Source: Candidatus Poribacteria bacterium | GTDB lineage: Bacteria > Poribacteria > WGA-4E > WGA-3G | DNA length: 64,000 bases | Reading direction: 5' to 3' | Assembly: GCA_958295945.1 (NCBI GenBank) | Contig: OY282386.1 | Coordinates: 3,218,204 to 3,282,203 of the forward strand | Part shown: positions 8,360-16,843 of the stretch, piece after piece | How the letters are laid out: each line of letters starts with the position of its first letter | Position numbering within the stretch: the stretch's first letter is position 1 | The notes under the pieces: generated by a model | Told to the model about the DNA's origin: nothing | What the model saw: only the letters and a program-made list of their open reading frames with translations | Database searches by the model: none | Position numbers and translations under genes: made by a program

Positions 8360-11300
8360 CTAAGATAATTTTTGTTTGAGTTCAGCAACACGGGTTTCAA
8401 GTTCAGTCAGAAATTTCTGGTATATTTCCGAATTTTCCGTGATGTCGTCTGTGTTTTGTGTGCCTTCAAATAGTAGTGGTTCTCCAAAAGCGATCTGAAT
8501 CGGATGTTTTTTTGGTAAGTTTTGTCCTTTTGGCAGTGCTTGATATGTGCCTTTAATATATGCCGGTATTATCGGTACCTGTTCTCCATAAATTAGTAGA
8601 CTGAGGACTCCTGGTTTGAATGGTTGTAGTTCTCCATCAACTGAACGCGTGCCTTCAGGGAAGATGAGCAATCCATTGTTTTGTTCCATCACTGCGTTTG
8701 CCATGCGTAAATCTTGCAGAAACTGGGTGAAATTGCCATCGCGCTCTATAGGCAGTGCATTGAGACAATTGTGTGCAAACCATCCTTGAAAGCGATTGCC
8801 GAACCAGTAGTCGCGTGCGGCAAGCGTCCACAGACGGTGTGAATATTGACCGAGTGCCGTAATCACCGTAAGCGTATCTAAATGGCTCGCGTGGTTGGGT
8901 GTGATGATAAAAGGTTTGTCTTGTGGTATGTTTTCAAGTCCAAAACATTCAAATGAAAAACGGTGTTTGTAAAAGCTTCGTACACTTGCACGAAATGCTC
9001 GTGCATACCAATGTGGTTTTTCTCGCAATTTCAACGGTTTTTCTGACATTTCAGTTGATTGATTTGTATCTGTTTCAGCCAAAGCCTGTGTTAGTTCAAC
9101 AACATCGTTGACTGTCTGCAAGTTGGCAACCATTGCTTCAGGTATTGTCTGACCGAGTCTGGATTCGAGGAGCATCAGCAGGTCAAGGCGCGTGAGTGAA
9201 TCGAGTCCAAGATCGGTATCCAAACGACTTGCACCACGAATCTGATTTGCTGGCATCCGTGCTAATCCTGCAAGTGGTGTTAAAATATCCTCTGGAATAT
9301 TATCAGATTCTTGTGCTGCTTCACTTGAAATTATAATTTGTTCATTTGCAAGATGTTCCTCTAACTGTTCCTTAACCTTTTTCCTGTCAATTTCTCCATT
9401 TTCTGTTTTTGGAAGAGGAGATTGAAACAGATGTGTTTTGTGAAAATGTTGGTAACTCGGTAGTTTTTTAGCAATTTTCTGCAAGTGATGATGGACATCT
9501 GTTTTGGTATTGTCTTTGTCATCAGTTGTAATAATTACTGCATGAACATCAGTATCTGACCCATCTTCGTATGGAATGCCAACTACACAGATTTCGTCAA
9601 TCACTGGACAGTTTTGGTACAGTTTTTCTAATTCGACTGGATAGATGTTTTTGCCAGAGGCGGGAACGATAACATTCTTACAGTGTCCTGTAAGAAATAG
9701 GTAACCATTCTCATCAATGTATCCAAGATCACCTGTGTAAAGCCACCCGTCTTGGATAGCCTTTTCGGTTGCATCTTGATTATGATAGTATCCTATCATA
9801 TTACTGGGACCTTTTGCGATTATTTGCCCAATGCCATTACTATCTGGATTTAAAACTTGAAATTCAACCCCTTCAACAGGAGGACCGACAGATCCACGTT
9901 TACTATTCAGATAAGGATTGACGCTCAGGACTGGTGCTGTTTCGGTCATCCCGTAACCTTGATAAAGAGTTAAACCGAGTTTTTGAAATCCATCATAAGT
10001 TGCATCGTCAAGGGCAGCACCCCCACTGACAAGGACTCGGATGTTTCCACCCATTACATTCTTTGCTTTTTCAGCAATGGTTTCTCCGGGTGTGTCTTCT
10101 CGCGATGCTTGTCGTTCAATAGTGCTTTGCAGCATTTGAAAGAGTCGGGGAACACTGATAAATGCAGTGGTCTTATCCTCACGCATGGCTTTCAAAAGGG
10201 TTGTCGGACGCAGTGCGTTGACATAGGTTGCGGTTGTGCCACCATAAAGAGTCATCAACAGACTACATGAAAAACTCAAGGCATGATACAGTGGCAAAGC
10301 AGACAAGATGCGTTCCTCATCTGTTGGTGGTAATGCTTTTGCTACGGCTTTAACATTAGAGATAAATCCCCCATGCGTTAACATAGCCCCTTTTGGGTCA
10401 ACCGTGGTTCCCATCGTAAAGATAATGGACGCAACTGTGTCCGGTGTAATTTCTATGTTAGGAAAGTCTGATGGAATCTCGTCTTTTAAATTGGCAGTTT
10501 CGTTAAACTTATTGATATTTTGTATGAGAATATCTGCCTCAGTCAGTTGTGTTTTTGAGTTGGCTAAAACAGCATCTGATGCTAAGATTGCTTTTGCGGT
10601 AGTGAACTCAGCGATAGCTAATATCTCTCTTGTCGGTGTTTGTGCGTCAAGCGGAACAATTGCACACCCGATTTGCGAAGCGGCAAGGTAGGCGATGCAC
10701 CATTCGGGTTGGTTTTCTGATACCAGAACAACTCTGTCCCCTTTTCGTAAACCGTTTTTCCATAATTGGTATGCTGCTTGCCGTGAATGTGAGTAGGTTT
10801 CAGCGTAAGTATACCTTTCCCATTCATCTTCGGTTACCATTTGTAGGGCAATTCTATCAGGGATTCGTTTCGCCTGAATCTCAATCAAATCTACGATTGT
10901 CCTTGGTGAAATGTTGTCAATAGGATTTGGGGCAGGTGCAGGATAATCGTCTGCTTCCTCTTGTGTAGATTCTTTTTTCTGTTTAGGCGTATCTTCATCA
11001 AGTTTAAGCACATGTCGTTTTATGCCTGGAATGTGGATGTCTTGGAAATACCGATTCCATTGAATTTGAGACACATCAAAATCAAACAGTTTCTGCTCTT
11101 CAGGTGAAAGTTGTTCATAGAGTGCTTGCATCTTTTTTGTTTCAAATTCAAAGTTTGTGCGGGTATATGGTGCGTAAATCCGAATATAGTGAAGTGCTGC
11201 TTTTATGCTGCTCTGTTTTATGAGCAATCTCCGTCTTTGTCGTTTTGCGGATTTGAAGGGTAGTAGTGTTAAGGCTTTCATTGCGCGGTCAAGCAGACGC

Positions 11301-12595
11301 ATTTTACTGTCTAATTTTCGCTGGAATTCCTCTAAAGAGGGATATTGCCAAACTGGAACAAGAATAGGTTTCCCGTTTTCTATCATAGGATTCTTAGTAA
11401 AATAATCATAGGTAGCTTCTACGATACCTCGGAAATATAGTGGGTTCTGTGTACCGGTAGCGACGTGGTAAACCTCAATTCCACCGCTTTCTGCGATGGC
11501 TTCTGCAGCGGCTAACATTGCATTTACAACGAAATCAACAGGGACAATATCTAAAATAATATCTGGGTCTGCTGGGAAATCAGGGAGTCTTCCTTTTGCA
11601 AAACCGACGATGAGTGGTTCGGACATCCGATATTTACCGAGCCATCCTGGATGCGGTTCTGCGATACTACTTTCAATGATGGAAGGACGAACAATGGCTG
11701 TCGGAAGGTCGCCACGCATTTCCATGATTACTTCTTCGGCGAGGAATTTCATGTAGGTGTATGTGTCGTTCCATCCGCGTGACCGCGCGTGTTCCAATCC
11801 CGCTTCCACCAGACGTTCTTCAAGCCAATCTTCCTTAACTTCATTTGTAAGGGTCTCAAGGTTTTTTCGGCTTTTACGTTTGTCTGCTTTTAATTGCTTT
11901 TCAGCAATCTCTTGAAAATGTGCTATTTGTTCAGCGGATTCAGCATCATCACGTATGGATTGGTTTAAAGCCAGTAGATAATCAATTTCTTCTGTGAGGG
12001 TTGCGGGGATTTTCGTTGAACTTTTTTCGTTATGTTCTTGTGCGTATTGTTCGTAAGGTGGATGGAGTTCTTCTGGCACATGACCTGTTCTGTCACCGCA
12101 GACATACGCAGTGGACACATGTAGAAAAACCGCATTTGAGCAACCTTTTGCGAAAGTCACAACATGTTTAGCAGCGAAGGTATTACCTTTTAGTGAGGCA
12201 TCAAATGGCGGATCAAACTGAACGAGTCCTGCGATATTAATGAAGATGTCAACTTCATTTTGTAGGCGTTGATAGTCGGCATCGCTGAAACCGAGTCTTT
12301 CATCGGTGAGTTCGCCTTCAACAGGAGTGATCTTTTCCTTAACCCATTCTTCAAATTGAGTGCTGTGTTTCTGACGTAATTCTTCAAAAACATCAGAGGT
12401 TAACAACTCTTTTTCAAATCGTGTTTGTGCATTAGTGATTTTACCATTTGACTCAACCCGATTCCGAATAAGCAGGTATATTTTTTTGACATCTGGAAGA
12501 GAGGTAAGGATTTTTGCAACCATCGGTTGCCCGAGGAAGGCGGTACCACCCGTAATCAGCAAGACTTTTCCGTTAAAAAAATCGGTTATTGACAT
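8360..12595 (-). CDS. Four-module lipid enzyme: acyl reductase-like, AMP-binding, ACP, PlsC acyltransferase
   Basis: A 1411-residue cytoplasmic fusion. Residues 1-400: an NAD(P)-binding male-sterility/fatty acyl reductase domain with Rossmann loop TGGTAFLG (15-22; the usual central Gly is Ala) and YTYMK near 281. Residues about 565-1090: an acyl-CoA synthetase domain with TMGTTVDPKG near 728, GYGMTETAP near 880 and WLYTGDLG. Residues about 1100-1190: an acyl carrier domain with LGLDSL, Ser near 1128. Residues 1200-1411: a PlsC acyltransferase with NHASHLD near 1235 and FPEGTRS near 1313. In the A10 motif the usual catalytic Lys is Glu (PKTENGEIDR, near 1068). The likely job is activation or loading of a fatty acid, reduction, and transfer to a lipid backbone. 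It is coupled to a HAD phosphatase. Confidence 0.85.
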   Translation of the reverse strand: MSITDFFNGKVLLITGGTAFLGQPMVAKILTSLPDVKKIYLLIRNRVESNGKITNAQTRFEKELLTSDVFEELRQKHSTQFEEWVKEKITPVEGELTDERLGFSDADYQRLQNEVDIFINIAGLVQFDPPFDASLKGNTFAAKHVVTFAKGCSNAVFLHVSTAYVCGDRTGHVPEELHPPYEQYAQEHNEKSSTKIPATLTEEIDYLLALNQSIRDDAESAEQIAHFQEIAEKQLKADKRKSRKNLETLTNEVKEDWLEERLVEAGLEHARSRGWNDTYTYMKFLAEEVIMEMRGDLPTAIVRPSIIESSIAEPHPGWLGKYRMSEPLIVGFAKGRLPDFPADPDIILDIVPVDFVVNAMLAAAEAIAESGGIEVYHVATGTQNPLYFRGIVEATYDYFTKNPMIENGKPILVPVWQYPSLEEFQRKLDSKMRLLDRAMKALTLLPFKSAKRQRRRLLIKQSSIKAALHYIRIYAPYTRTNFEFETKKMQALYEQLSPEEQKLFDFDVSQIQWNRYFQDIHIPGIKRHVLKLDEDTPKQKKESTQEEADDYPAPAPNPIDNISPRTIVDLIEIQAKRIPDRIALQMVTEDEWERYTYAETYSHSRQAAYQLWKNGLRKGDRVVLVSENQPEWCIAYLAASQIGCAIVPLDAQTPTREILAIAEFTTAKAILASDAVLANSKTQLTEADILIQNINKFNETANLKDEIPSDFPNIEITPDTVASIIFTMGTTVDPKGAMLTHGGFISNVKAVAKALPPTDEERILSALPLYHALSFSCSLLMTLYGGTTATYVNALRPTTLLKAMREDKTTAFISVPRLFQMLQSTIERQASREDTPGETIAEKAKNVMGGNIRVLVSGGAALDDATYDGFQKLGLTLYQGYGMTETAPVLSVNPYLNSKRGSVGPPVEGVEFQVLNPDSNGIGQIIAKGPSNMIGYYHNQDATEKAIQDGWLYTGDLGYIDENGYLFLTGHCKNVIVPASGKNIYPVELEKLYQNCPVIDEICVVGIPYEDGSDTDVHAVIITTDDKDNTKTDVHHHLQKIAKKLPSYQHFHKTHLFQSPLPKTENGEIDRKKVKEQLEEHLANEQIIISSEAAQESDNIPEDILTPLAGLARMPANQIRGASRLDTDLGLDSLTRLDLLMLLESRLGQTIPEAMVANLQTVNDVVELTQALAETDTNQSTEMSEKPLKLREKPHWYARAFRASVRSFYKHRFSFECFGLENIPQDKPFIITPNHASHLDTLTVITALGQYSHRLWTLAARDYWFGNRFQGWFAHNCLNALPIERDGNFTQFLQDLRMANAVMEQNNGLLIFPEGTRSVDGELQPFKPGVLSLLIYGEQVPIIPAYIKGTYQALPKGQNLPKKHPIQIAFGEPLLFEGTQNTDDITENSEIYQKFLTELETRVAELKQKLS

Positions 12596-12615
12596 ATTAT
12601 CCTTGTGACGTTTTT

Positions 12616-12770
12616 ATTTTAACCTAAGTTGCTACCTACTGAATATTAATCATCAAATTACTTTATCAAACGAAGCAATAAATGAATTCTGCATATTTTG
12701 GTGCCACTTCTTATAAATCGGGGTTAGAAACCCCTCCAACAAATAATAGGTGGCAACTTAGGTTATTTTA
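12616..12770. repeat. 155-bp MITE-like element with terminal inverted repeats
   Basis: AACCTAAGTTGCTACCTACT at 12621-12640 is matched in inverted orientation by the end at 12745-12764 (18 of 20 positions). Inside is a CGGGGTTAGAAACCCC hairpin (12718-12733) similar to one near 6190. No protein is encoded. It lies in the 305-bp gap between the large lipid enzyme and a truncated CDP-alcohol transferase gene, so its arrival may be linked to the loss of that gene's 3' part. The rest of the gap holds nothing else that I recognise. Confidence 0.7.
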
Positions 12771-12900
12771 GTCTGTAAACAGAATTGTGTTGTTGTTAAC
12801 ATAGTATGTGGATTTGAGGTGTTCTATTCAAGTAGATATACTTTAACATATTTGGGATTAAAAGTCAAGAATTGCAGGACTATTTCAGGTTTATTTAGTT

Positions 12901-13104
12901 TTAGGCTTTTCTTGTATTTTTTACATTAGTATATTCATTCAGCGCACCATTCGGATAGAACCATAATAGAACACCGATGACTGCTGACAACAGTATTGCC
13001 AGCCAAGTGATAGCGTTGGGTGTGAAACCGATTTTATGGAGTGTTGTTAGCAACGGTTTTAGTAATTGTTGGAACCAAGGTTTTATTTTGTAGGCTGAAA
13101 TCAT
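12901..13104 (-). pseudogene. CDP-alcohol phosphatidyltransferase, N-terminal fragment
   Basis: The 67 residues match the N-terminus of CDP-alcohol phosphatidyltransferases: an amphipathic start (IKPWFQQLLKPLLTTLHKIG), the FTPNAITWLAI motif and the first membrane helix. The frame then ends. The catalytic motif with its aspartates (D-G-x2-A-R-x8-G-x3-D-x3-D) and five further helices are missing, and I found no continuation in the next 300 bases. The ATG keeps a GGAGG ribosome binding site. The intact enzyme would make a phospholipid, which fits the lipid genes downstream. It is best read as a truncated remnant; an independent small membrane protein is possible but less likely. Confidence 0.65.
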
Positions 13105-13138
13105 GGATGTCCTCCAGCATTGGTTTGAATCGATGGTA

Positions 13139-13255
13139 ATACCATTTCTATAAATGTTTATCCCATTAACAATTGTTAAGAATGTCTTGAACGACGGAAA
13201 CCCAAACTGGCAGTTTGGGTTACAAAAATGCGGCGTTTTCTATTAGAAATGGTAT
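13139..13255. repeat. 117-bp MITE-like element with ATACCATTTCTA ends
   Basis: ATACCATTTCTATAA at 13139-13153 is matched in inverted orientation by 13241-13255. In the middle, AACCCAAACTG (13199-13209) and CAGTTTGGGTT (13211-13221) form a perfect 11-base stem with one unpaired base. The same terminal sequence occurs at 6209 and 35413. The rest of this roughly 350-bp gap holds the promoter of the following gene. Confidence 0.65.
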
Positions 13256-13358
13256 AACATACAATGCAAGTGTCACAGTAAGTCATCATTCAAATAATGA
13301 TACTATGCAATAAATAAATGTGCAAGATATGTCTTAGTAAATTTGGTTAAAAACAGGT

Positions 13359-13387
13359 TTGACAAATAGAGGCAGGTTGGATATAAT
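13359..13387 (+). promoter_or_regulatory. Consensus sigma-70-type promoter
   Basis: TTGACA (13359-13364) and TATAAT (13382-13387) are both perfect consensus boxes with a 17-base spacer. The expected transcript starts near 13394, about 80 bases ahead of the phosphatase gene at 13472. It is the best promoter match seen in the window. Confidence 0.8.
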
Positions 13388-13471
13388 ACCACGATTGTCA
13401 AATAAAACCGAAGGTTGAATATGTCTTAAAATAATACTCAATAAAGCACATTGCCGAGGATATTTGTGTTT

Positions 13472-14653
13472 ATGTTAGCCAAAGAGAAAAGCACGTTTCT
13501 AAAACAGACTGAACTTTTTGCAGAACTCTCAATAGCAGATATAGAATCGATTAGTGACATTGCACATGAAATAGTTTTCCAAGAAAGTCACACTATTTTT
13601 AAGGAAGGTGCGGAAGGAGATTCACTTTACTTTTTGGTAGATGGTGAAATCAGCATCATCAAAGCTGAAACAGAAGTATTATCATTTAAAGAGAAAGGAT
13701 ATTGTTTCGGCGAAGTTGCGCTGATTGACGATAAACCGAGAAGTGCAACAATTAAAACATGTACTTTAACACGTCTGCTGCGTATTGATCGTGACGATTT
13801 TTTCCAAGCATTAGCACGCATACCCCTAATTGGTAGAGGTATGTTTCGGGTTCTGAATAATAAGATTCGGAATGATCTTGAAGTTCAGATGAGTGCTATT
13901 CGCAAAGAGGTCGCCCAAGAGGAGTCTATGCGACTCGCAGCGCAGGTGCAGCAATCAATCTTGCCAAACGAAGAGATTAAACATTCGTGTATTACTTCTG
14001 CTGGATATTGCCAACCTACGAACAATGTCGGTGGGGATTATTATGATTATCTCTATCTGCCAAATGAACAAGTTGGTATTTTTATCGGTGATGTGATGGG
14101 TCATGGGTTTCATTCTGCCATGGTCGCCGCGATGACTAAAAGTGGTATTCAGACGCAAATACGATTTGATGCCTCAGTACCAGAGGTAATGAAAACCGTA
14201 AAACGCGTCACAGAGGAAGATGCCCAGACCTTTATCTATATGACATGTTGTTATGTGATTATCCATCAGGACAATCGGCTTGAATTTGCAAACGCGGGAC
14301 ACCCATCAATGCTTCTTTATCGGATGAAAAGTGATGAATTCATTGAATTAGACTCGCAATTTACGCCAGTAGGTATTGCATTACCGGATCAAGATGCAGT
14401 GACGCACTACCATAGCACAGAAACTACATGGGAACCCGGGGACTTTCTCGTGCTTTATTCTGATGGTATCACTGAAGCATTTAATGCAGATGCTGAGATG
14501 TATGGGATTGAACGTTTAAAAGACCTGTTAGTTGAAAACCGTGCCCTTTCTCCCTCTGAAATCAGGACTGAGATATTATCCGATCTTGAAGCATATCAGC
14601 AAGGTGAAAACCTACATGATGACATCACGTTAGTGGTGACAAAATTTCTGTAG
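13472..14653 (+). CDS. Cyclic-nucleotide-binding domain fused to SpoIIE-type PP2C phosphatase
   Basis: A two-domain signalling protein of about 393 residues. The N-terminal part is a cNMP-binding (Crp-like) fold with the phosphate-binding cassette FGEVALIDDKPRSATI. A short helix (EESMRLAAQVQQSILP) links it to a PP2C/SpoIIE Ser/Thr phosphatase domain with the metal-binding acids in GGDYYDY, GDVMGHG, DGITEAF and DDITLVV. RsbU-like proteins of this kind usually dephosphorylate an anti-anti-sigma factor; no STAS or RsbW partner is nearby. The reading frame extends to a TTG at 13451, but the ATG at 13472 with GAGGA about 11 bases upstream is preferred. It is transcribed alone from the consensus promoter at 13359. 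Confidence 0.9.
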   Translation: MLAKEKSTFLKQTELFAELSIADIESISDIAHEIVFQESHTIFKEGAEGDSLYFLVDGEISIIKAETEVLSFKEKGYCFGEVALIDDKPRSATIKTCTLTRLLRIDRDDFFQALARIPLIGRGMFRVLNNKIRNDLEVQMSAIRKEVAQEESMRLAAQVQQSILPNEEIKHSCITSAGYCQPTNNVGGDYYDYLYLPNEQVGIFIGDVMGHGFHSAMVAAMTKSGIQTQIRFDASVPEVMKTVKRVTEEDAQTFIYMTCCYVIIHQDNRLEFANAGHPSMLLYRMKSDEFIELDSQFTPVGIALPDQDAVTHYHSTETTWEPGDFLVLYSDGITEAFNADAEMYGIERLKDLLVENRALSPSEIRTEILSDLEAYQQGENLHDDITLVVTKFL

Positions 14654-14696
14654 GGTGTATATAGTAGATATTGAAAGGACTTGAACACTCTGCATC

Positions 14697-14722
14697 GGCG
14701 AGGATAGGAGACCTCGCCTACC
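14697..14722. repeat. Palindrome GGCGAGG...CCTCGCC (repeat family also at 47680)
   Basis: GGCGAGG pairs with CCTCGCC around ATAGGAGA, followed by TACC. The same element with compensating changes (AACAAGGTTAGGAACCTCGTT, then ACC) is present near 47677-47700. It lies between convergent genes and could stop transcription, but no T-run follows. Confidence 0.55.
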
Positions 14723-14772
14723 GTGGGACAAAGTGTCAACTTATATTTATAATTCTAAACTTCACTGTAACA

Positions 14773-15993
14773 TCATTTTTTAAGCTGCTTCACAGCATAA
14801 TGAAGGATGTTTTCCATTAGCAGTTTGTTGTTGGAAACTGTATACTGTGTATCGTTGCGAAGACTTGTAATGATATATAGCCCTTTTCCATATTTTCGTG
14901 CACCGACAACAAGTTCATTACGTTCTTTTGTAGTTGCAAATACTTGATCGCTTTCTTCCCATTCTACCCACGCATCATCAATAAACAGTGTGCCGGATCG
15001 GATTCTGTTCGGCGTGGAAAATACAGGTTCAGAATTGTCTATAACCACAAAATGTCTATCTGGTGGACTTTCAACACCTGTCAACTTTCCTTGCAACCAT
15101 CCAGTTCCGCAAGGTCTGCGTATTGTGCTGTCTTGTCCTGCAACGACGACAATACCACCTTTTTTGACGAAGTCTTTAATTTTTTTCTCTGACCCAGTAG
15201 GTAAAAGGTGACGTCCGTAGCTTGATATTTCTTCAAATCCGATCCATAGAATATCTGCATCTTTTATGTTTGGTAGCGTTCGCATTTTTGTAGATTCATA
15301 AGCGATAGGACGTTTACCAGCAGTCTTCACATTGCGTAATGCCTTGTATTCATAAGTCATTGTGTTTGTGTGGACATAAGATTGTCCCCAAGTCGTAGAA
15401 GTGCTATTTCCAGTTAAGACGAGAACTTTTACCCCGTTTTTTGGTGCAGTGACCCACATTTTACCTGCTAACATATCACGAACAACTTTTTGAAAATCCT
15501 TTGTCTTTCCATCAAACGTGCGTTTCATCATCGGATCAATATGTGTGAAACTCCACCAAGATGAACCGCTGTTTCTTTCAAGCCTGTTACGTCTACCTTG
15601 ATAACTACGCATCTGAAACCAGGTATTATCAATGAAACACATACTATCAATACCATATTGTTCACGATAGAACACAATTATTGGCATACCCTCTTTTAGC
15701 AGTCGTGCCATTATTTGGGGTGAAGTGTTCTGTTTATATTGTCCTGTAGCAAAATTCATTTTTATTTCTTTTAAATTACTTTTACCCTTTACATCTTCTT
15801 TAACAGTAATGATAGCTTGTAACCTGCGAGCATTGGCAACTTGTACTTCTCCGAACACAATATTTGTGCATGCATCAAGCACTTCGCGTATCGTGAATTC
15901 ACGTTCAATAAAGCCGTAGGAAGGCGATGAAACATAAAAACTAATAAGTAATAGTAAAACAGTCGTTGTTGTCAGGAAACGAGCAAAACGCAT
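14773..15993 (-). CDS. Secreted protein with glutamine-amidotransferase-like C-terminal domain
   Basis: About 406 residues. A signal peptide (RFARFLTTTTVLLLLISFYVSS) directs export. Residues 30-190 are an unassigned domain that begins with FTIREVLDACTNIVFGEV. From about residue 195 there is a ThuA/class I amidotransferase-like Rossmann fold (KVLVLTGNS, ADILWIGF, KKGGIVVVAGQD, KGLYIITSL), a family seen in secreted bacterial proteins without amidotransferase chemistry. The frame extends to a TTG at 15999, but GGAGG seven bases before the ATG at 15993 fixes the start. No enzymatic role can be stated. Confidence 0.65.
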   Translation of the reverse strand: MRFARFLTTTTVLLLLISFYVSSPSYGFIEREFTIREVLDACTNIVFGEVQVANARRLQAIITVKEDVKGKSNLKEIKMNFATGQYKQNTSPQIMARLLKEGMPIIVFYREQYGIDSMCFIDNTWFQMRSYQGRRNRLERNSGSSWWSFTHIDPMMKRTFDGKTKDFQKVVRDMLAGKMWVTAPKNGVKVLVLTGNSTSTTWGQSYVHTNTMTYEYKALRNVKTAGKRPIAYESTKMRTLPNIKDADILWIGFEEISSYGRHLLPTGSEKKIKDFVKKGGIVVVAGQDSTIRRPCGTGWLQGKLTGVESPPDRHFVVIDNSEPVFSTPNRIRSGTLFIDDAWVEWEESDQVFATTKERNELVVGARKYGKGLYIITSLRNDTQYTVSNNKLLMENILHYAVKQLKK

Positions 15994-16088
15994 TATCAAA
16001 CCTCCAAGCAGAATTAGTATTGGTAAAATAATACCATGTTTTCTTTAAATTGGCAAGAGTTCTGTTCCTGAGTGTCCCATAGAAATAT

Positions 16089-16116
16089 TTGCTATTTTTT
16101 CATTTTGTGATATAAT
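16089..16116 (+). promoter_or_regulatory. Putative sigma-70-type promoter for endonuclease III gene
   Basis: TTGCTA (16089-16094) and TATAAT (16111-16116) are separated by 16 bases. The expected start is near 16123, giving a leader of about 25 bases before the gene at 16148. Confidence 0.5.
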
Positions 16117-16147
16117 AATAATAAAAACATTAGAACGGGATCTATCC

Positions 16148-16816
16148 TTGAATTTACATCAGAAAGCACAATACATATCGGACACACTGGAACACTTACT
16201 CGGAATTCCGACTTGGGATGGCACGGAAGATATCCTGGAATGTCTCATCCTGACCATACTGTCACAGAACACAACTGATGTCAGTCGTGATAAAGGATAT
16301 ATACAACTAAGAGAGAAATTTCCGACTTGGGAGGAGGTGTTACAAGCCGATGCCAATGCCGTTGAAGAAACAATAAAGATTGTAGGGTTAGGAAAACAGA
16401 AGACCGAAACCATCAAGAACTTCCTATCTTGGCTTAAAGCTGAATATAATGTTTTGTCATTAGAATTTATCCACGATATGCAAACGGAGGATGCATTAGA
16501 ATTCCTCATTCAACATAAAGGTATTGGAATCAAGACGGCCTCGGTAACACTTTCGTTTGCCTGTGGTAGAGAGGTGTTCCCTGTTGATACACATATCCTA
16601 CGAATATCAAAACGTCTCGGTCTGATTACCCAGAATTGTAGTGCAGAAAAGGCTCATCTTGAATTGCCTATCATAATACCTAAGGGAAAAACATATCCTT
16701 TCCACATGAATCTCATCTATTTCGGTAGGCAAATATGTAATGCAAGAAAACCGCTATGTGAGAAGTGTCCACTAACACAACATTGTCTCTATTATAAAGA
16801 GAATACACAAACATAG
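16148..16816 (+). CDS. nth: Endonuclease III (DNA glycosylase/AP lyase)
   Basis: A 222-residue base-excision repair glycosylase that removes oxidised pyrimidines and cuts the strand. The helix-hairpin-helix plus catalytic lysine is seen as HKGIGIKTA, and the catalytic aspartate as FPVDTHILRISKRLG. The C-terminal 4Fe-4S loop has the expected C-x6-C-x2-C-x5-C spacing (ICNARKPLCEKCPLTQHC). The start is TTG with a weak ribosome binding site; no ATG is available nearby. It is divergent from the secreted protein gene and is followed 27 bases later by a large membrane protein gene. Confidence 0.92.
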   Translation: MNLHQKAQYISDTLEHLLGIPTWDGTEDILECLILTILSQNTTDVSRDKGYIQLREKFPTWEEVLQADANAVEETIKIVGLGKQKTETIKNFLSWLKAEYNVLSLEFIHDMQTEDALEFLIQHKGIGIKTASVTLSFACGREVFPVDTHILRISKRLGLITQNCSAEKAHLELPIIIPKGKTYPFHMNLIYFGRQICNARKPLCEKCPLTQHCLYYKENTQT

Positions 16817-16843
16817 GTGACGAGACTTTATCGGGAGTGAAAA

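Noticed and set aside
10308-10691. 127-codon open frame antisense to the lipid fusion gene
   Set aside because: It lies wholly inside a well-supported adenylation domain and has no independent evidence.
14697-14722. Intrinsic terminator between the phosphatase and the secreted-protein gene
   Set aside because: No T-run follows on either strand, and the same sequence recurs near 47677, so it is better read as a repeat element.
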